A stretch of 64,000 nucleotides of DNA from Pseudomonas sp. UYIF39 (GCF_029963765.1 NZ_JALBYU010000021.1:47858-111857); one strand, 5' to 3'. Counted from the stretch's first letter, positions 16,606 through 26,087 are shown. Notes: a model not told the origin generated them from the letters alone. A program made the numbers and translations.

Positions 16606-18447
16606 ATGCCTGATTACCGCTCGAAAACATCCACCCATGGCCGCAACATGGCCGGCGCCCGCGCACTGTGGCGCGCCACGGGGATGAAAGATGACGACTT
16701 CAAAAAGCCGATCATCGCCATTTCCAACTCCTTCACCCAGTTCGTACCGGGCCACGTCCACCTCAAGGACCTGGGCCAACTGGTCGCCCGCGAAATCGAA
16801 CGCGCCGGCGGTGTAGCGAAAGAATTCAACACCATTGCCGTGGATGATGGCATCGCCATGGGTCACGACGGCATGCTCTATTCGCTGCCGAGCCGCGAGA
16901 TCATTGCCGACTCCGTCGAATACATGGTCAACGCCCACTGCGCCGATGCGATCGTCTGCATCTCCAACTGCGACAAGATCACCCCAGGCATGTTGATGGC
17001 CGCCCTGCGCCTGAACATCCCGGTGATCTTCGTTTCCGGCGGCCCGATGGAAGCCGGCAAGACCAAACTGGCCAGCCACGGCCTCGACCTCGTCGACGCC
17101 ATGGTGATCGCCGCCGACTCCAGCGCTTCTGACGAGAAAGTCGCTGAGTACGAGCGCAGTGCCTGCCCTACGTGCGGCTCGTGCTCCGGCATGTTCACCG
17201 CAAACTCGATGAACTGCCTGGTCGAAGCCCTCGGTCTGGCATTGCCGGGCAACGGTTCGACCCTCGCGACCCACAGCGACCGCGAACAGCTGTTCCTGCA
17301 GGCCGGCCGCACCATCGTCGAGCTGTGCAAGCGTTACTACGGCGACAACGATGAGTCGGTATTGCCGCGCAACATCGCCAACTTCAAGGCGTTCGAAAAC
17401 GCCATGACGCTGGACATCGCCATGGGCGGTTCCACTAACACCATCCTGCACTTGCTGGCCGCAGCCCAGGAAGCCGAGATCGACTTCGACCTGAAGGACA
17501 TCGACCGCCTCTCCCGCCACGTGCCGCAACTGTGCAAAGTCGCGCCGAACATCCAGAAGTACCACATGGAAGACGTGCACCGCGCCGGCGGGATCTTCAG
17601 CATCCTCGGCTCGCTGGCCCGTGGCGGTCTGCTGCACACCGACCTGCCGACCGTGCACAGCAAAACCCTGGCCGAAGGCATCGCCAAGTGGGACATCACC
17701 CAGACCAGCGACGAAGCGGTCCATCACTTCTTCAAGGCCGGTCCTGCGGGCATTCCGACGCAAACCGCGTTCAGCCAGTCGACCCGTTGGGAAACCCTGG
17801 ACGACGACCGCGAAAACGGCTGCATCCGCAGCGTCGAACACGCTTATTCGAAAGAAGGCGGCCTGGCCGTTCTCTACGGCAACATCGCACTGGACGGCTG
17901 CGTGGTGAAAACCGCCGGCGTCGACGAGTCGATCCACGTGTTCGAAGGCAACGCGAAAATCTTCGAAAGCCAGGACAGCGCCGTACGCGGCATCCTCGCT
18001 GACGAAGTGAAGGCCGGCGACATCGTGATCATCCGTTACGAAGGCCCGAAAGGCGGCCCGGGCATGCAGGAAATGCTGTACCCGACGTCGTACCTGAAAT
18101 CCAAAGGCCTGGGCAAAGCTTGCGCCCTGCTCACCGATGGCCGTTTCTCCGGCGGCACTTCGGGCCTGTCCATCGGCCACGCTTCGCCAGAAGCGGCGGC
18201 GGGTGGCGCGATTGGTCTGGTGCAGGATGGCGACAAAGTGCTGATCGACATTCCGAACCGCTCGATCAACCTGTTGATCAGCGACGAAGAAATGGCCGGT
18301 CGTCGTGCCGAGCAGGATCAGAAAGGCTGGAAGCCAGTGGAAAAACGTCCACGTAAAGTGACCACTGCACTGAAAGCCTATGCCCTGCTGGCGACCAGCG
18401 CCGACAAGGGTGCCGTGCGTAACAAGGCAATGCTCGACGGGTTGTAA
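16606..18447 (+). CDS. ilvD: Dihydroxy-acid dehydratase
   Basis: 613 residues, normal length. Iron-sulfur and active-site cysteines are seen in CISNCDKITPGM and CPTCGSCSGMFTANSMNCL. The C-terminal FSGGTSGLSIGHASPEAAAGG includes the catalytic Ser region. It dehydrates 2,3-dihydroxy acids to 2-oxo acids in valine, leucine and isoleucine synthesis. It has its own promoter region (258 bases after the MFS gene) and its own terminator, so it is a single-gene unit. CCGGAG precedes the ATG by seven bases. Confidence 0.98.
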   Translation: MPDYRSKTSTHGRNMAGARALWRATGMKDDDFKKPIIAISNSFTQFVPGHVHLKDLGQLVAREIERAGGVAKEFNTIAVDDGIAMGHDGMLYSLPSREIIADSVEYMVNAHCADAIVCISNCDKITPGMLMAALRLNIPVIFVSGGPMEAGKTKLASHGLDLVDAMVIAADSSASDEKVAEYERSACPTCGSCSGMFTANSMNCLVEALGLALPGNGSTLATHSDREQLFLQAGRTIVELCKRYYGDNDESVLPRNIANFKAFENAMTLDIAMGGSTNTILHLLAAAQEAEIDFDLKDIDRLSRHVPQLCKVAPNIQKYHMEDVHRAGGIFSILGSLARGGLLHTDLPTVHSKTLAEGIAKWDITQTSDEAVHHFFKAGPAGIPTQTAFSQSTRWETLDDDRENGCIRSVEHAYSKEGGLAVLYGNIALDGCVVKTAGVDESIHVFEGNAKIFESQDSAVRGILADEVKAGDIVIIRYEGPKGGPGMQEMLYPTSYLKSKGLGKACALLTDGRFSGGTSGLSIGHASPEAAAGGAIGLVQDGDKVLIDIPNRSINLLISDEEMAGRRAEQDQKGWKPVEKRPRKVTTALKAYALLATSADKGAVRNKAMLDGL

Positions 18448-18470
18448 GCGTCGATCACCGCTATAAAAAT

Positions 18471-18495
18471 GCCCCGCCAAGTGCGGGGCTTTTTT
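18471..18495. terminator. Bidirectional intrinsic terminator after ilvD
   Basis: GCCCCGC-caagt-GCGGGGC followed by TTTTTT on the plus strand; the minus strand has ATTTTTA after the same stem, so it can also end the convergent SGNH hydrolase transcript. Confidence 0.9.
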
Positions 18496-18519
18496 ATGGG
18501 CCGATGATGAGATCTCGCT

Positions 18520-19734
18520 TTACGGCCCCACCAACCGGGCTTGCAGGTAATCGTAAAGTTCGCCGGCGCTTTTTTTATAACCTTCACCATTCAGGTGAAT
18601 CAGATCATTTTGAGCCAAATGCGCTGCCTGCCAGCCCTCGATTGAACAGGCGCCACCCATGTAAGCTTGCCAGTCCCAGAACAAAGCTGCGGCCTTCAGC
18701 GCTGCTTGCCTTTGAATTTGAATGATCTGAGCCAGTTTTGCCGGTTGGCGCCCGGCGCATGACTCAGCGGACCGTTGTTTTATCGAGTCTGCTGGCCCGA
18801 CCAGCAAGATCACGACATCAGGCAAGGTGCGTCGCAACAGGACAAGCTTTTCGCTCAGGTCAGCCTCATAAAGTGTCAGGTCCAGATCGTCGTCAAATGC
18901 TTCATTACCCCCATACGCGAGTACCAGCAAGTCAGGGCGCAAGGCTTGCAGGGTGCTTTGCCAGCCGTCTTGCCACCTATCGAGAATCTTCAACATCGCA
19001 CCATTAACACCCAAGGCAGAGTACGTCACTCCAGTCTCTGTCAAAGACTCGATGTTCCAGCCTCCCAGTTCTACGGTCTGATTCGAGGTTATCGCCAGAT
19101 CCATCGGCAAGCTTACGGGTTGGATAGCCGGGCTGAAACGCCACTGTCCAGATGTTGGCAACAGCTCGACACTGGCAGAGCCCCCTCCAGCACTGGCGGT
19201 CAGGCGACTATTGAAGAGCGCACGGTAGAGCGCCGATATTCGATACATGCCGTCATTCGATGCTCGTGATTCGATATGCACCCCTGCGCCCGGGTTCATG
19301 GGCAGCGACAGATAGCCCCCCAATGGAAACTCGCCGCTGTACTGATTGCGACTGGAAACCAGACGCCATTGCCCATCTACCATCGACAGAACAACCTGAT
19401 CGTAACGAGTGCCTGGTACAGGCATCGCCGCGAGGAAGCCAATGCCGCCGGCGCCGTATTGTTTCTGGAACAGTCGGCGCATTTCACCTGTGAACAAATC
19501 GGCAGCCGTGTGAGAGTCGCCCAGTTGCACAATACTGACCGACGTGGTGCGCGAGGCCTTTAGTTTGCCCACCAGCTTACTCAAGTTCAGGGTCGAGGCC
19601 CCTTGAAGCACGTCTGGTGAAATGACTTGATCATTTCGCGGCATCAACTCAGCCGCCGCACTCGTGCAAAGCCAGCCGTATCCGCTCAGCGCGGCGATCA
19701 TCCACGCGATAAAGACCCGATGTAATCGTCGCAT
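18520..19734 (-). CDS. Exported SGNH/GDSL-family hydrolase
   Basis: About 404 residues from the ATG at 19734, which gives MRRLHRVFIAWMIAALSGYG as a signal peptide with AAA cleavage near residue 28; GGAGG touches this ATG closely, so the start is not certain and the frame runs open to 19824. SGNH blocks are present: block I IVQLGDSHTAAD with the catalytic Ser, block III LAYGGNEAFDD, and block V NDLIHLNGEGY with Asp and His. The middle region is a jelly-roll-like insert, as in sugar O-acetylesterases or acetyltransferases of the cell envelope. Base use is a little AT-richer than the neighbours. It most likely modifies an envelope polysaccharide; the substrate cannot be named. Confidence 0.75.
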   Translation of the reverse strand: MRRLHRVFIAWMIAALSGYGWLCTSAAAELMPRNDQVISPDVLQGASTLNLSKLVGKLKASRTTSVSIVQLGDSHTAADLFTGEMRRLFQKQYGAGGIGFLAAMPVPGTRYDQVVLSMVDGQWRLVSSRNQYSGEFPLGGYLSLPMNPGAGVHIESRASNDGMYRISALYRALFNSRLTASAGGGSASVELLPTSGQWRFSPAIQPVSLPMDLAITSNQTVELGGWNIESLTETGVTYSALGVNGAMLKILDRWQDGWQSTLQALRPDLLVLAYGGNEAFDDDLDLTLYEADLSEKLVLLRRTLPDVVILLVGPADSIKQRSAESCAGRQPAKLAQIIQIQRQAALKAAALFWDWQAYMGGACSIEGWQAAHLAQNDLIHLNGEGYKKSAGELYDYLQARLVGP

Positions 19735-19844
19735 GCCTCCGTTCCTTCGATCGTTGCCCGAGCCAACTTCCCAGCGCCGTATCACCCAATGACTAACCAA
19801 TGAATATAGGCAGCAGACAGCCACTGCGCGTCGTTATTCCGAAC

Positions 19845-19870
19845 AAAAAAAAGCCCCGCATTTGCGGGGC
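19845..19870 (-). terminator. Intrinsic terminator of the phosphorylcholine phosphatase gene
   Basis: Read on the minus strand: GCCCCGCAAA TGCGGGGC followed by eight T residues, about 40 bases after the stop. It lies between the phosphatase gene and the SGNH gene, both on the minus strand, so each has its own transcript. Confidence 0.9.
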
Positions 19871-19912
19871 CGGTCGCACCCACACACTGTGCGGGTGCGT
19901 TTATCGTGGCAG

Positions 19913-20968
19913 TTACTGAATCTCTTCAGGCTTCACGATCACCCAGTTCTTGTCCGCCGTAACCTGTAACCCTTCCTTGGCCTGAGCTGCGGCGTGCTTG
20001 GCCATCATGCCGTTAATCTGGGTCATGTATTTGTCTTTGCGGTTGACCCACAAGTGGATGCCGCCCTTGGCCACGTCGACATCGTGGAACAGCATGTAAC
20101 CGTCGCTGGTTGGGGTATCGCCGCCCACCAGTACTGGTTTTTTCCACTCATCAATGTAGGTCAGGATCGCCGCGTGCTTGCCGGCCATCCAGGTCGCCGG
20201 AGTCCACAGGTACGGGGTCAGTTCGAGGCCGAGGTTGGCCTTCTCGTCATACTTGCCCGCGGTGATCTGCTTGCGCGCCGTGGTCAGCTCGCCGGTCTTG
20301 CGGTCCTTGAGCAGCGTGGTCACGCCAATTACGTTCTGCGGTTTGACGTTGTAGCCGTACTTCGGATCGGCCGCGACCATCCGCACCAGTTCTTCGGAGG
20401 CGGCGGTCATCACGTAGACCTCGATGCCGTTCTCCATCAGCTTGTTGTAGAGCTCTTTCTGGCCGGTGAAGATTTTCGGCGGGTTGACGTCGAGGTTCTT
20501 GACCACGTCGCCTTCGTAATAATTCGCTGGCACCGGTTTACCGGAAGCCATCAACTCATCGACGTAGCCTTTGAGTTCCTGGAGGGTGAAGCCGGAAAAC
20601 ACTTGGGCGACCCATGGATAGCAGACCATGTCGTCGACTTCGCAGAGGCGATAGTAGTAACTGAACAGGCTTTCCTTGTGGTCGGCAGTGTCTTTGAACG
20701 GCATCAGTTTCAGGGAGGGGTCGAGCTTCTCGCGGGTGATCAGGCCCTTGTTTTCCATGAACGGCAACAACGACTCTTCGAGATCGTAGCGGTAACTGGT
20801 GTTGTCCATGTCGAACACCGCGTAGTTACCTTTGTTGGCATTGGCGGCGATCATTGCGTCCAGTGCCTTGGCCTGATCGGCTGGCCAATGCTTCAAATCC
20901 GTAGCGAAGGCTTGGCCGGCGAGGCCCAAGCAGAGTGCGGCAGCCAGAAATTTCGGTGCGAGTTTCAT
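19913..20968 (-). CDS. pchP: Phosphorylcholine phosphatase, HAD superfamily
   Basis: 351 residues from ATG 20968, chosen because GGAGAA lies six bases before it; in-frame codons up to 21007 add a tail before the signal peptide. MKLAPKFLAAALCLGLAGQAFA is a signal peptide, so the enzyme is periplasmic. HAD motif I is AVFDMDNTSYRYDLEES (two Asp), motif II is VYVMTAASEE and motif IV is VLVGGDTPTSDGYML. These match PchP, which releases choline from phosphorylcholine during growth on host or plant lipids. In P. aeruginosa pchP is elsewhere in the chromosome, as I remember; here it sits between ilvD and tcyP. Confidence 0.88.
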   Translation of the reverse strand: MKLAPKFLAAALCLGLAGQAFATDLKHWPADQAKALDAMIAANANKGNYAVFDMDNTSYRYDLEESLLPFMENKGLITREKLDPSLKLMPFKDTADHKESLFSYYYRLCEVDDMVCYPWVAQVFSGFTLQELKGYVDELMASGKPVPANYYEGDVVKNLDVNPPKIFTGQKELYNKLMENGIEVYVMTAASEELVRMVAADPKYGYNVKPQNVIGVTTLLKDRKTGELTTARKQITAGKYDEKANLGLELTPYLWTPATWMAGKHAAILTYIDEWKKPVLVGGDTPTSDGYMLFHDVDVAKGGIHLWVNRKDKYMTQINGMMAKHAAAQAKEGLQVTADKNWVIVKPEEIQ

Positions 20969-21209
20969 CGGCATTTCTCCCTGAATTAAAGACATCGACG
21001 CTAACAAATAAGTGTGACAGCCCTCATCTGCCCGCGACCGCTTGCGTCCCTATTGCGCCAGCTGCATCTCTGTCAGCGACACGCGCTTATTCCAAAAACG
21101 ACAGTTTCAAGATGTTTTTGATATTAATTCATTAGATATCAAGCTGTTAGGCTTGCCGGTTCGCGGCTGCCCCGGAAGGTAGCTGGCACAAGTCTATTTT
21201 GGAGTTCCA

Positions 21210-22601
21210 ATGAATCTGCCGCTGATCCTCAATCTGCTGGTATTCCTCGCCCTGCTCTTCGGCTTAGCGCAAACCCGTCACACGACGTGGAGCTTAGCTA
21301 AAAAAGTCCTGCTCGCACTGGTGCTGGGCGTGGTGTTCGGTGTGGCCCTGCACACCGTTTACGGTGCCGGCAACCCGGTACTGAAAGCCTCGATCGGCTG
21401 GTTCGATCTGGTGGGTAATGGTTACGTGCAGTTGCTGCAAATGATCGTGATCCCGCTGGTGTTCGCCTCGATCCTCAGCGCCGTGGCCCGTCTGCATAAC
21501 GCTTCGTCGCTGGGCAAGATCAGCTTCCTGACCATCGGCACGCTGTTGTTCACCACCGCCATCGCGGCGCTGATTGGCATAGGCCTGACCAACCTCTTCG
21601 GTCTGACCGCCGAAGGCCTGGTGGCCGGCACTCAGGAAATGGCCCGTCTGCAAACCATCCAGACCGACTACGCGGGCAAGGTTGCCGACCTGAATGTGCC
21701 GCAGCTGTTGCTGTCGTTCATTCCGCAAAACCCGTTCGCCGACCTCGCTCGCGCCAAGCCGACCTCGATCATCAGCGTGGTGATCTTCGCTGCTTTCTTG
21801 GGGGTCGCGGCGTTGCAACTGCTCAAGGACGATGTCGAGAAAGGTCAAAAAGTGATCAACGCCATCGACACCCTGCAAGCCTGGGTGATGCGTCTGGTGC
21901 GTCTGGTGATGAAGCTGACCCCGTACGGCGTACTGGCGCTGATGACCAAAGTGGTCGCCGGCTCCAACCCGCAGGACATCATCAAACTCGGCAGTTTCGT
22001 GGTGGTTTCCTACATCGGGCTGGGCCTGATGTTTGTGGTCCATGGCCTGCTGGTGTCGGCGGCAGGGATCAATCCGCTGCGTTTCTTCCGCAAAATCTGG
22101 CCGGTGCTGACGTTTGCTTTCACCAGCCGCTCCAGTGCCGCGACCATTCCACTGAGCATCGAAGCCCAGACCAGCCGTTTGGGTATTCCACAGTCCATCG
22201 CCAGTTTCGCCGCGTCGTTCGGCGCGACCATTGGCCAGAACGGTTGTGCCGGTCTGTACCCGGCGATGTTGGCGATGATGGTTGCGCCGACTGTGGGCAT
22301 CAACCCGCTGGACCCGCTGTGGATCGCGACGCTGGTGGCGATTGTGACGCTGAGTTCGGCCGGTGTGGCCGGCGTGGGCGGTGGCGCGACGTTTGCCGCG
22401 TTGATCGTGTTGCCGGCGATGGGCTTGCCGGTGTCACTGGTGGCGTTGCTGATTTCGGTTGAGCCGCTGATCGACATGGGGCGTACGGCGTTGAACGTGA
22501 GTGGTTCGATAACGGCCGGTGCGATCACCAGCCAGATCATGCAGCAGACCGATAAAGAGCTGCTGGATGCGGATGAGCATGCGGAGTTGGCTCAGGCTTA
22601 A
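21210..22601 (+). CDS. tcyP: Cystine/dicarboxylate:cation symporter, TcyP-like
   Basis: 463 residues. The N terminus MNLPLILNLLVFLALLFGLA with QTRH and WSLAKKVLLALVLGVVFG closely follows E. coli TcyP (YdjN) from memory. Eight or more membrane segments of the SDF (dicarboxylate/amino acid:cation symporter) fold are visible. The serine-rich loop SRSSAATIPLSIE and the NGCAGLYPAMLAMMVAP motif in hairpin 2 and segment 7 are conserved. Uptake of L-cystine as a sulfur source is the likely job. It has its own ribosome site (TTTGGAGTTCCA). REP elements separate it from convergent folA. Confidence 0.88.
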   Translation: MNLPLILNLLVFLALLFGLAQTRHTTWSLAKKVLLALVLGVVFGVALHTVYGAGNPVLKASIGWFDLVGNGYVQLLQMIVIPLVFASILSAVARLHNASSLGKISFLTIGTLLFTTAIAALIGIGLTNLFGLTAEGLVAGTQEMARLQTIQTDYAGKVADLNVPQLLLSFIPQNPFADLARAKPTSIISVVIFAAFLGVAALQLLKDDVEKGQKVINAIDTLQAWVMRLVRLVMKLTPYGVLALMTKVVAGSNPQDIIKLGSFVVVSYIGLGLMFVVHGLLVSAAGINPLRFFRKIWPVLTFAFTSRSSAATIPLSIEAQTSRLGIPQSIASFAASFGATIGQNGCAGLYPAMLAMMVAPTVGINPLDPLWIATLVAIVTLSSAGVAGVGGGATFAALIVLPAMGLPVSLVALLISVEPLIDMGRTALNVSGSITAGAITSQIMQQTDKELLDADEHAELAQA

Positions 22602-22624
22602 CCCTTCATCGACAGGACAGGCCT

Positions 22625-22701
22625 CATCGCGAGCAAGCTCGCTCCCACACTTGATCTGCGTCGTTCACAAATCAAATGTGGGAGCGAGCTTGCTCGCGAT
22701 G
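22625..22701. repeat. REP pair (two inverted copies)
   Basis: CATCGCGAGCAAGCTCGCTCCCACA (22625-22649) and its exact inverse (22677-22701), 27 bases apart, between the convergent tcyP and folA genes. The right copy ends four bases before the folA stop. Confidence 0.93.
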
Positions 22702-22704
22702 CTT

Positions 22705-23217
22705 TTAGGCTTTTTCCCACACCTCGAAGTTGTAAGCCGGCTTATCGCCTTCCGCTGGATTTGGCACGTTCGACACCAACGTCCACTCTTTCAAATCAAA
22801 CTCCGGAAACCACGCATCCCCTTCAGGGCTCAGCGCCACGCGCGTCAAATACAGCCGATCAGCCTGAGCCATCCCCTGCGCATACAACTGCGCCCCACCA
22901 ATCAGCATCAGCTCATCGACGCCCTGTTCCCGCGCCCACTCTTCGGCGCGAACTACCGCAGCCTCCAGCGACGGATAAACCTCTGCACCCTCCAACGCCA
23001 GATCCGCCTGACGGCTGACCACGATGTTCAACCGCCCCGGCAACGGACGACCGAGGGAATCCCAGGTCTTGCGACCCATGATGATCGGCTTGCCGAGGGT
23101 GGTGGCCTTGAAGTATTTGAAGTCCCCCGGCAAGTGCCAGGGCATGCTGTTGTCGACGCCGATCACACGGTTTTCACCGAGGGCTGCGATCAGGCTGAGG
23201 GGGAGTGATTTAGTCAT
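22705..23217 (-). CDS. folA: Dihydrofolate reductase
   Basis: 170 residues from ATG 23217; the much longer open frame upstream is not coding. LSLIAALGENRVIGVDNSMPW is the opening strand and loop, LPGDFKYFKATT holds the catalytic Asp, PIIMGRKTWDSLGRPLPGR binds NADPH, and LMLIGGAQLY is the GG motif. It reduces dihydrofolate to tetrahydrofolate. thyA, which regenerates dihydrofolate, is 12.5 kb away in the window. Start codon supported by GGGGGAGTG upstream in the complementary strand orientation being absent, so ribosome site is weak; start taken from family alignment. Confidence 0.96.
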   Translation of the reverse strand: MTKSLPLSLIAALGENRVIGVDNSMPWHLPGDFKYFKATTLGKPIIMGRKTWDSLGRPLPGRLNIVVSRQADLALEGAEVYPSLEAAVVRAEEWAREQGVDELMLIGGAQLYAQGMAQADRLYLTRVALSPEGDAWFPEFDLKEWTLVSNVPNPAEGDKPAYNFEVWEKA

Positions 23218-23302
23218 GCCGGCGAGGATACCAGAGCCTCCCGTACCCCGATAAGCGCCACAGCGGTTATGCTCACCGTTCAATTGAGCGACGGGATGGC
23301 GC

Positions 23303-24682
23303 GTGACTGAACTGACTCCACTGCAAAACCTCTGGCTGACCGAGACGGTGCGCCTGCGTGAAGAACACGCCGGCCCCCTGGATGATCTGGAAGCCAACCG
23401 ACTGGCCCGCAGCGCGGGCGGTGATCTGCCGACACGCATTCAACGCCGCGCCCTGTGGCTGGCCGACCGCGATGGACTGACCAGCGCCCTCAAACATTGG
23501 CTGCAAGGTTCGCGACTGGCACTGTTGGTGCTGGCTGTTCTCGCCGTCGCCAGCGGCGCCGGCCTGGCGATTGCCGCGCTGGGCGACGGACAACCCCCGG
23601 TCAATGTGTTCTGGGCCTTGGGCAGTTTGCTCGGACTGAACCTGATTCTTTTGCTGAGCTGGGCGTTGGGCCTGGCCTTCGCTGGCGAACACGGGGCCAC
23701 CCTCGGCCGCATATGGTTATGGCTCAGCGAAAAACTCGCTCGCGATGCCAAAGCGGCGCAACTGGCCCCGGCCCTGCTGCTCTTGCTGCAACGACAGAAA
23801 CTCAATCGCTGGGCGGTCGGCGTACTGGTCAACGGCTTGTGGTTGCTGGCGATGCTCAGCGCGCTGGTGATGCTGTTGATGCTAATGGCGACCCGGCGTT
23901 ACGGCTTCGTCTGGGAAACCACGCTCCTGGGCGGCGACACTTTCGTCGCCATGACCCAGGCCCTCGGTGCCCTGCCGGCCATGCTGGGCTTCAACGTTCC
24001 GACCGTGGAAATGATCCGCGCCAGCGGCGATGCCGCGCTGAACATCGAAAGCGCCCGTCAGGCCTGGGCAACATGGCTGGTCGGTGTGCTGGTGGTCTAC
24101 GGTGTTTTGCCGCGATTGTTGCTGGCGCTGTTCTGCCTGTGGCGCTGGAAAACCGGCCAAGCGGCATTGCATCTGGATTTGAACCTGCCCGGCTACGCCC
24201 AGTTGCGCGAACGGCTGATGCCGACCAGTGAACGACTGGGCATCAGCGACGCGGCGCCAGAGCAACTGCATCATATTGAAAGCGGTGTCAGCGACCTGCC
24301 AAGCGATGGTGCGCTGTTGGTGGCCATCGAGCTGGACGATCAACGCCCGTGGCCGCCGCCACTGCCGAAAACCGTGAGCAACGCCGGCATTCTCGACAGC
24401 CGCGAATCGCGCAACAAACTCCTCGAACAGCTGAGCCGCTTCCCCCCGGCACGCTTGGCCATTGCCTGCGATCCGCGACGTTCGCCGGACCGCGGCAGTC
24501 TGGCATTGATCGCCGAACTGGCGCGCAGCGCCAGTGCCACCCGCGTCTGGTTGCTGCAAGCACCACCGGGCGAAGCGCTGGACGCCGAAAGGCTGGGTGA
24601 CTGGCACGTGGCGCTGCAACAGATGGACCTGCCGTTCGCCGATTGCGTGCCGTTGAACTGGCTGGAGAGCGGCCATGACTAA
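23303..24682 (+). CDS. DUF2868 family membrane protein
   Basis: 459 residues, GTG start. The N-terminal segment ETVRLREEHAGPLDDLEANR leads into two close hydrophobic segments (about residues 70-95 and 105-130), followed by a second pair around 180-205 and 255-280. The C-terminal 170 residues are soluble and contain LLVAIELDDQRPWPPPLP. It overlaps the next gene (a GTPase) by eight bases, and the same pair occurs in many gamma-proteobacteria. The products probably act together at the inner membrane, but no function is known to me. It is divergent from folA. Confidence 0.85.
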   Translation: MTELTPLQNLWLTETVRLREEHAGPLDDLEANRLARSAGGDLPTRIQRRALWLADRDGLTSALKHWLQGSRLALLVLAVLAVASGAGLAIAALGDGQPPVNVFWALGSLLGLNLILLLSWALGLAFAGEHGATLGRIWLWLSEKLARDAKAAQLAPALLLLLQRQKLNRWAVGVLVNGLWLLAMLSALVMLLMLMATRRYGFVWETTLLGGDTFVAMTQALGALPAMLGFNVPTVEMIRASGDAALNIESARQAWATWLVGVLVVYGVLPRLLLALFCLWRWKTGQAALHLDLNLPGYAQLRERLMPTSERLGISDAAPEQLHHIESGVSDLPSDGALLVAIELDDQRPWPPPLPKTVSNAGILDSRESRNKLLEQLSRFPPARLAIACDPRRSPDRGSLALIAELARSASATRVWLLQAPPGEALDAERLGDWHVALQQMDLPFADCVPLNWLESGHD

Positions 24683-26054
24683 TCCATGGAAAGCGCCCTT
24701 GAAGCTCGCAGTAGTCGGCCACACCAACGTCGGCAAAACCTCATTGCTGCGCACCCTGACCCGTGATGTCGGTTTCGGTGAAGTCTCCCATCGCCCCAGC
24801 ACCACCCGCCACGTCGAGGGCGCACGATTGTCGGTGGACGGCGAGCCGTTGCTCGATCTCTTCGACACGCCGGGCCTGGAAGACGCCATCGCCCTGCTCG
24901 ACTACCTCGAACGTCTGGAACGCCCCGGCGAACGCCTGGACGGCCCGGCACGTCTGGCGCGATTCCTTGAAGGCAGCGAAGCCCGGCAGCGTTTCGAACA
25001 GGAAGCCAAGGTGCTGCGGCAACTGCTGACCTGCGACGCCGGTCTCTACGTGATCGACGCCCGGGAACCGGTGCTGGCCAAATACCGCGACGAACTGGAA
25101 GTGTTGGCCAGCTGCGGCAAACCGCTGCTGCCGGTGCTGAATTTCGTCAGCAGCGCCAATCACCGCGAGCCGGATTGGCGTGAAGCGTTGGCACGTCTGG
25201 GCTTGCATGCCTTGGTGCGTTTCGACAGCGTCGCACCGCCGGAGGATGGCGAACGTCGGTTGTATGAAAGCCTCGCACTGCTGCTGGAAAACGCCCGCCC
25301 GCAACTGGAACGCCTGATCGCCGATCAGCAAGCCCAACGTCTGGCCCGGCAACAGAGTGCGGCGCGGCTAATTGCCGAATTGTTGATCGACTGCGCCGCG
25401 TGCCGACGCAGCGTGGTCAGCAACGCCGAGCAGGAACAACAAGCCATCAGCGAATTGCGCAAAGCGGTTCGCCAACGGGAACAACGCTGTGTCGAAACGC
25501 TGCTCAAGCTCTACGCCTTCCGTCCACAGGACGCGGCCGCCAGTGACCTGCCTCTGCTCGATGGCCGCTGGGGTGACGACCTGTTCAACCCGGAAACCCT
25601 GAAACAGCTCGGCGTGCGAGTCGGTGGTGGCATCGCGGCCGGCGCGGCAGCCGGGGCCGGGGTCGACTTGCTGGTAGGCGGCCTGACCCTCGGCGCAGCG
25701 GCACTCGCCGGGGCGATCGCTGGCGGCGCCCTGCAAACCGCCCGCAGTTATGGCAGCCGGTTAATGGGCAAGATCAAAGGCCAGCGAGAGCTGACCGTCG
25801 ATGACAGTGTGCTGCGGCTATTGGCGTTGCGTCAGCGGCAACTGCTGCACGCGCTCAATGCACGCGGGCATGCAGCGATGGACAGCATCGAAGTGGCCAC
25901 GCCACAGGACAAGACCTGGCGCGAAGGCAAACTGCCCGAGGCACTAAACAAGGCGCGGGCGCATCCGCAGTGGTCGTCGCTTAATCCGCATCCGAAGTTG
26001 AGTCAGGCGGAAAGGCAGGAGCAGGTTGAGATACTGGCTGAGAAAGTGACTTGA
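24675..26054 (+). CDS. YqxC/Era-like GTPase with DUF3482 domain
   Basis: 459 residues. The G domain is at the N terminus: G1 GHTNVGKTS (residues 15-23), G2 region with RPSTTRHVEG, G3 DTPGLE near residue 62 and a weak G4 LPVLNFVSS near residue 152, where the usual NKxD is not clear. A glycine- and alanine-rich stretch GGGIAAGAAAGAGVDLLVGG followed by LTLGAAALAGAIAGGAL (about 315-350) looks like a membrane-inserting hairpin. The C-terminal part is the DUF3482 region. It is translationally coupled to the DUF2868 gene upstream. A membrane-remodelling or stress role is a guess from the hairpin; not assigned. Confidence 0.85.
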   Translation: MTNPWKAPLKLAVVGHTNVGKTSLLRTLTRDVGFGEVSHRPSTTRHVEGARLSVDGEPLLDLFDTPGLEDAIALLDYLERLERPGERLDGPARLARFLEGSEARQRFEQEAKVLRQLLTCDAGLYVIDAREPVLAKYRDELEVLASCGKPLLPVLNFVSSANHREPDWREALARLGLHALVRFDSVAPPEDGERRLYESLALLLENARPQLERLIADQQAQRLARQQSAARLIAELLIDCAACRRSVVSNAEQEQQAISELRKAVRQREQRCVETLLKLYAFRPQDAAASDLPLLDGRWGDDLFNPETLKQLGVRVGGGIAAGAAAGAGVDLLVGGLTLGAAALAGAIAGGALQTARSYGSRLMGKIKGQRELTVDDSVLRLLALRQRQLLHALNARGHAAMDSIEVATPQDKTWREGKLPEALNKARAHPQWSSLNPHPKLSQAERQEQVEILAEKVT

Positions 26055-26057
26055 TCG

Positions 26058-26087
26058 GATCATTCCCACGTTCGCGTGGGAACGATC
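26058..26087. repeat. Short palindrome of a second repeat family, possible shared terminator
   Basis: GATCATTCCCACG-TTCG-CGTGGGAACGATC: a 13-base stem with one mismatch and a TTCG tetraloop, directly after the GTPase stop and touching the stop codon of the convergent HD gene. This is not the GTGGGAGCGAG family. Confidence 0.8.

Noticed and set aside
16564..18480. 638-codon antisense frame over ilvD
   Set aside because: Same shadow effect; no ribosome site and no family features.
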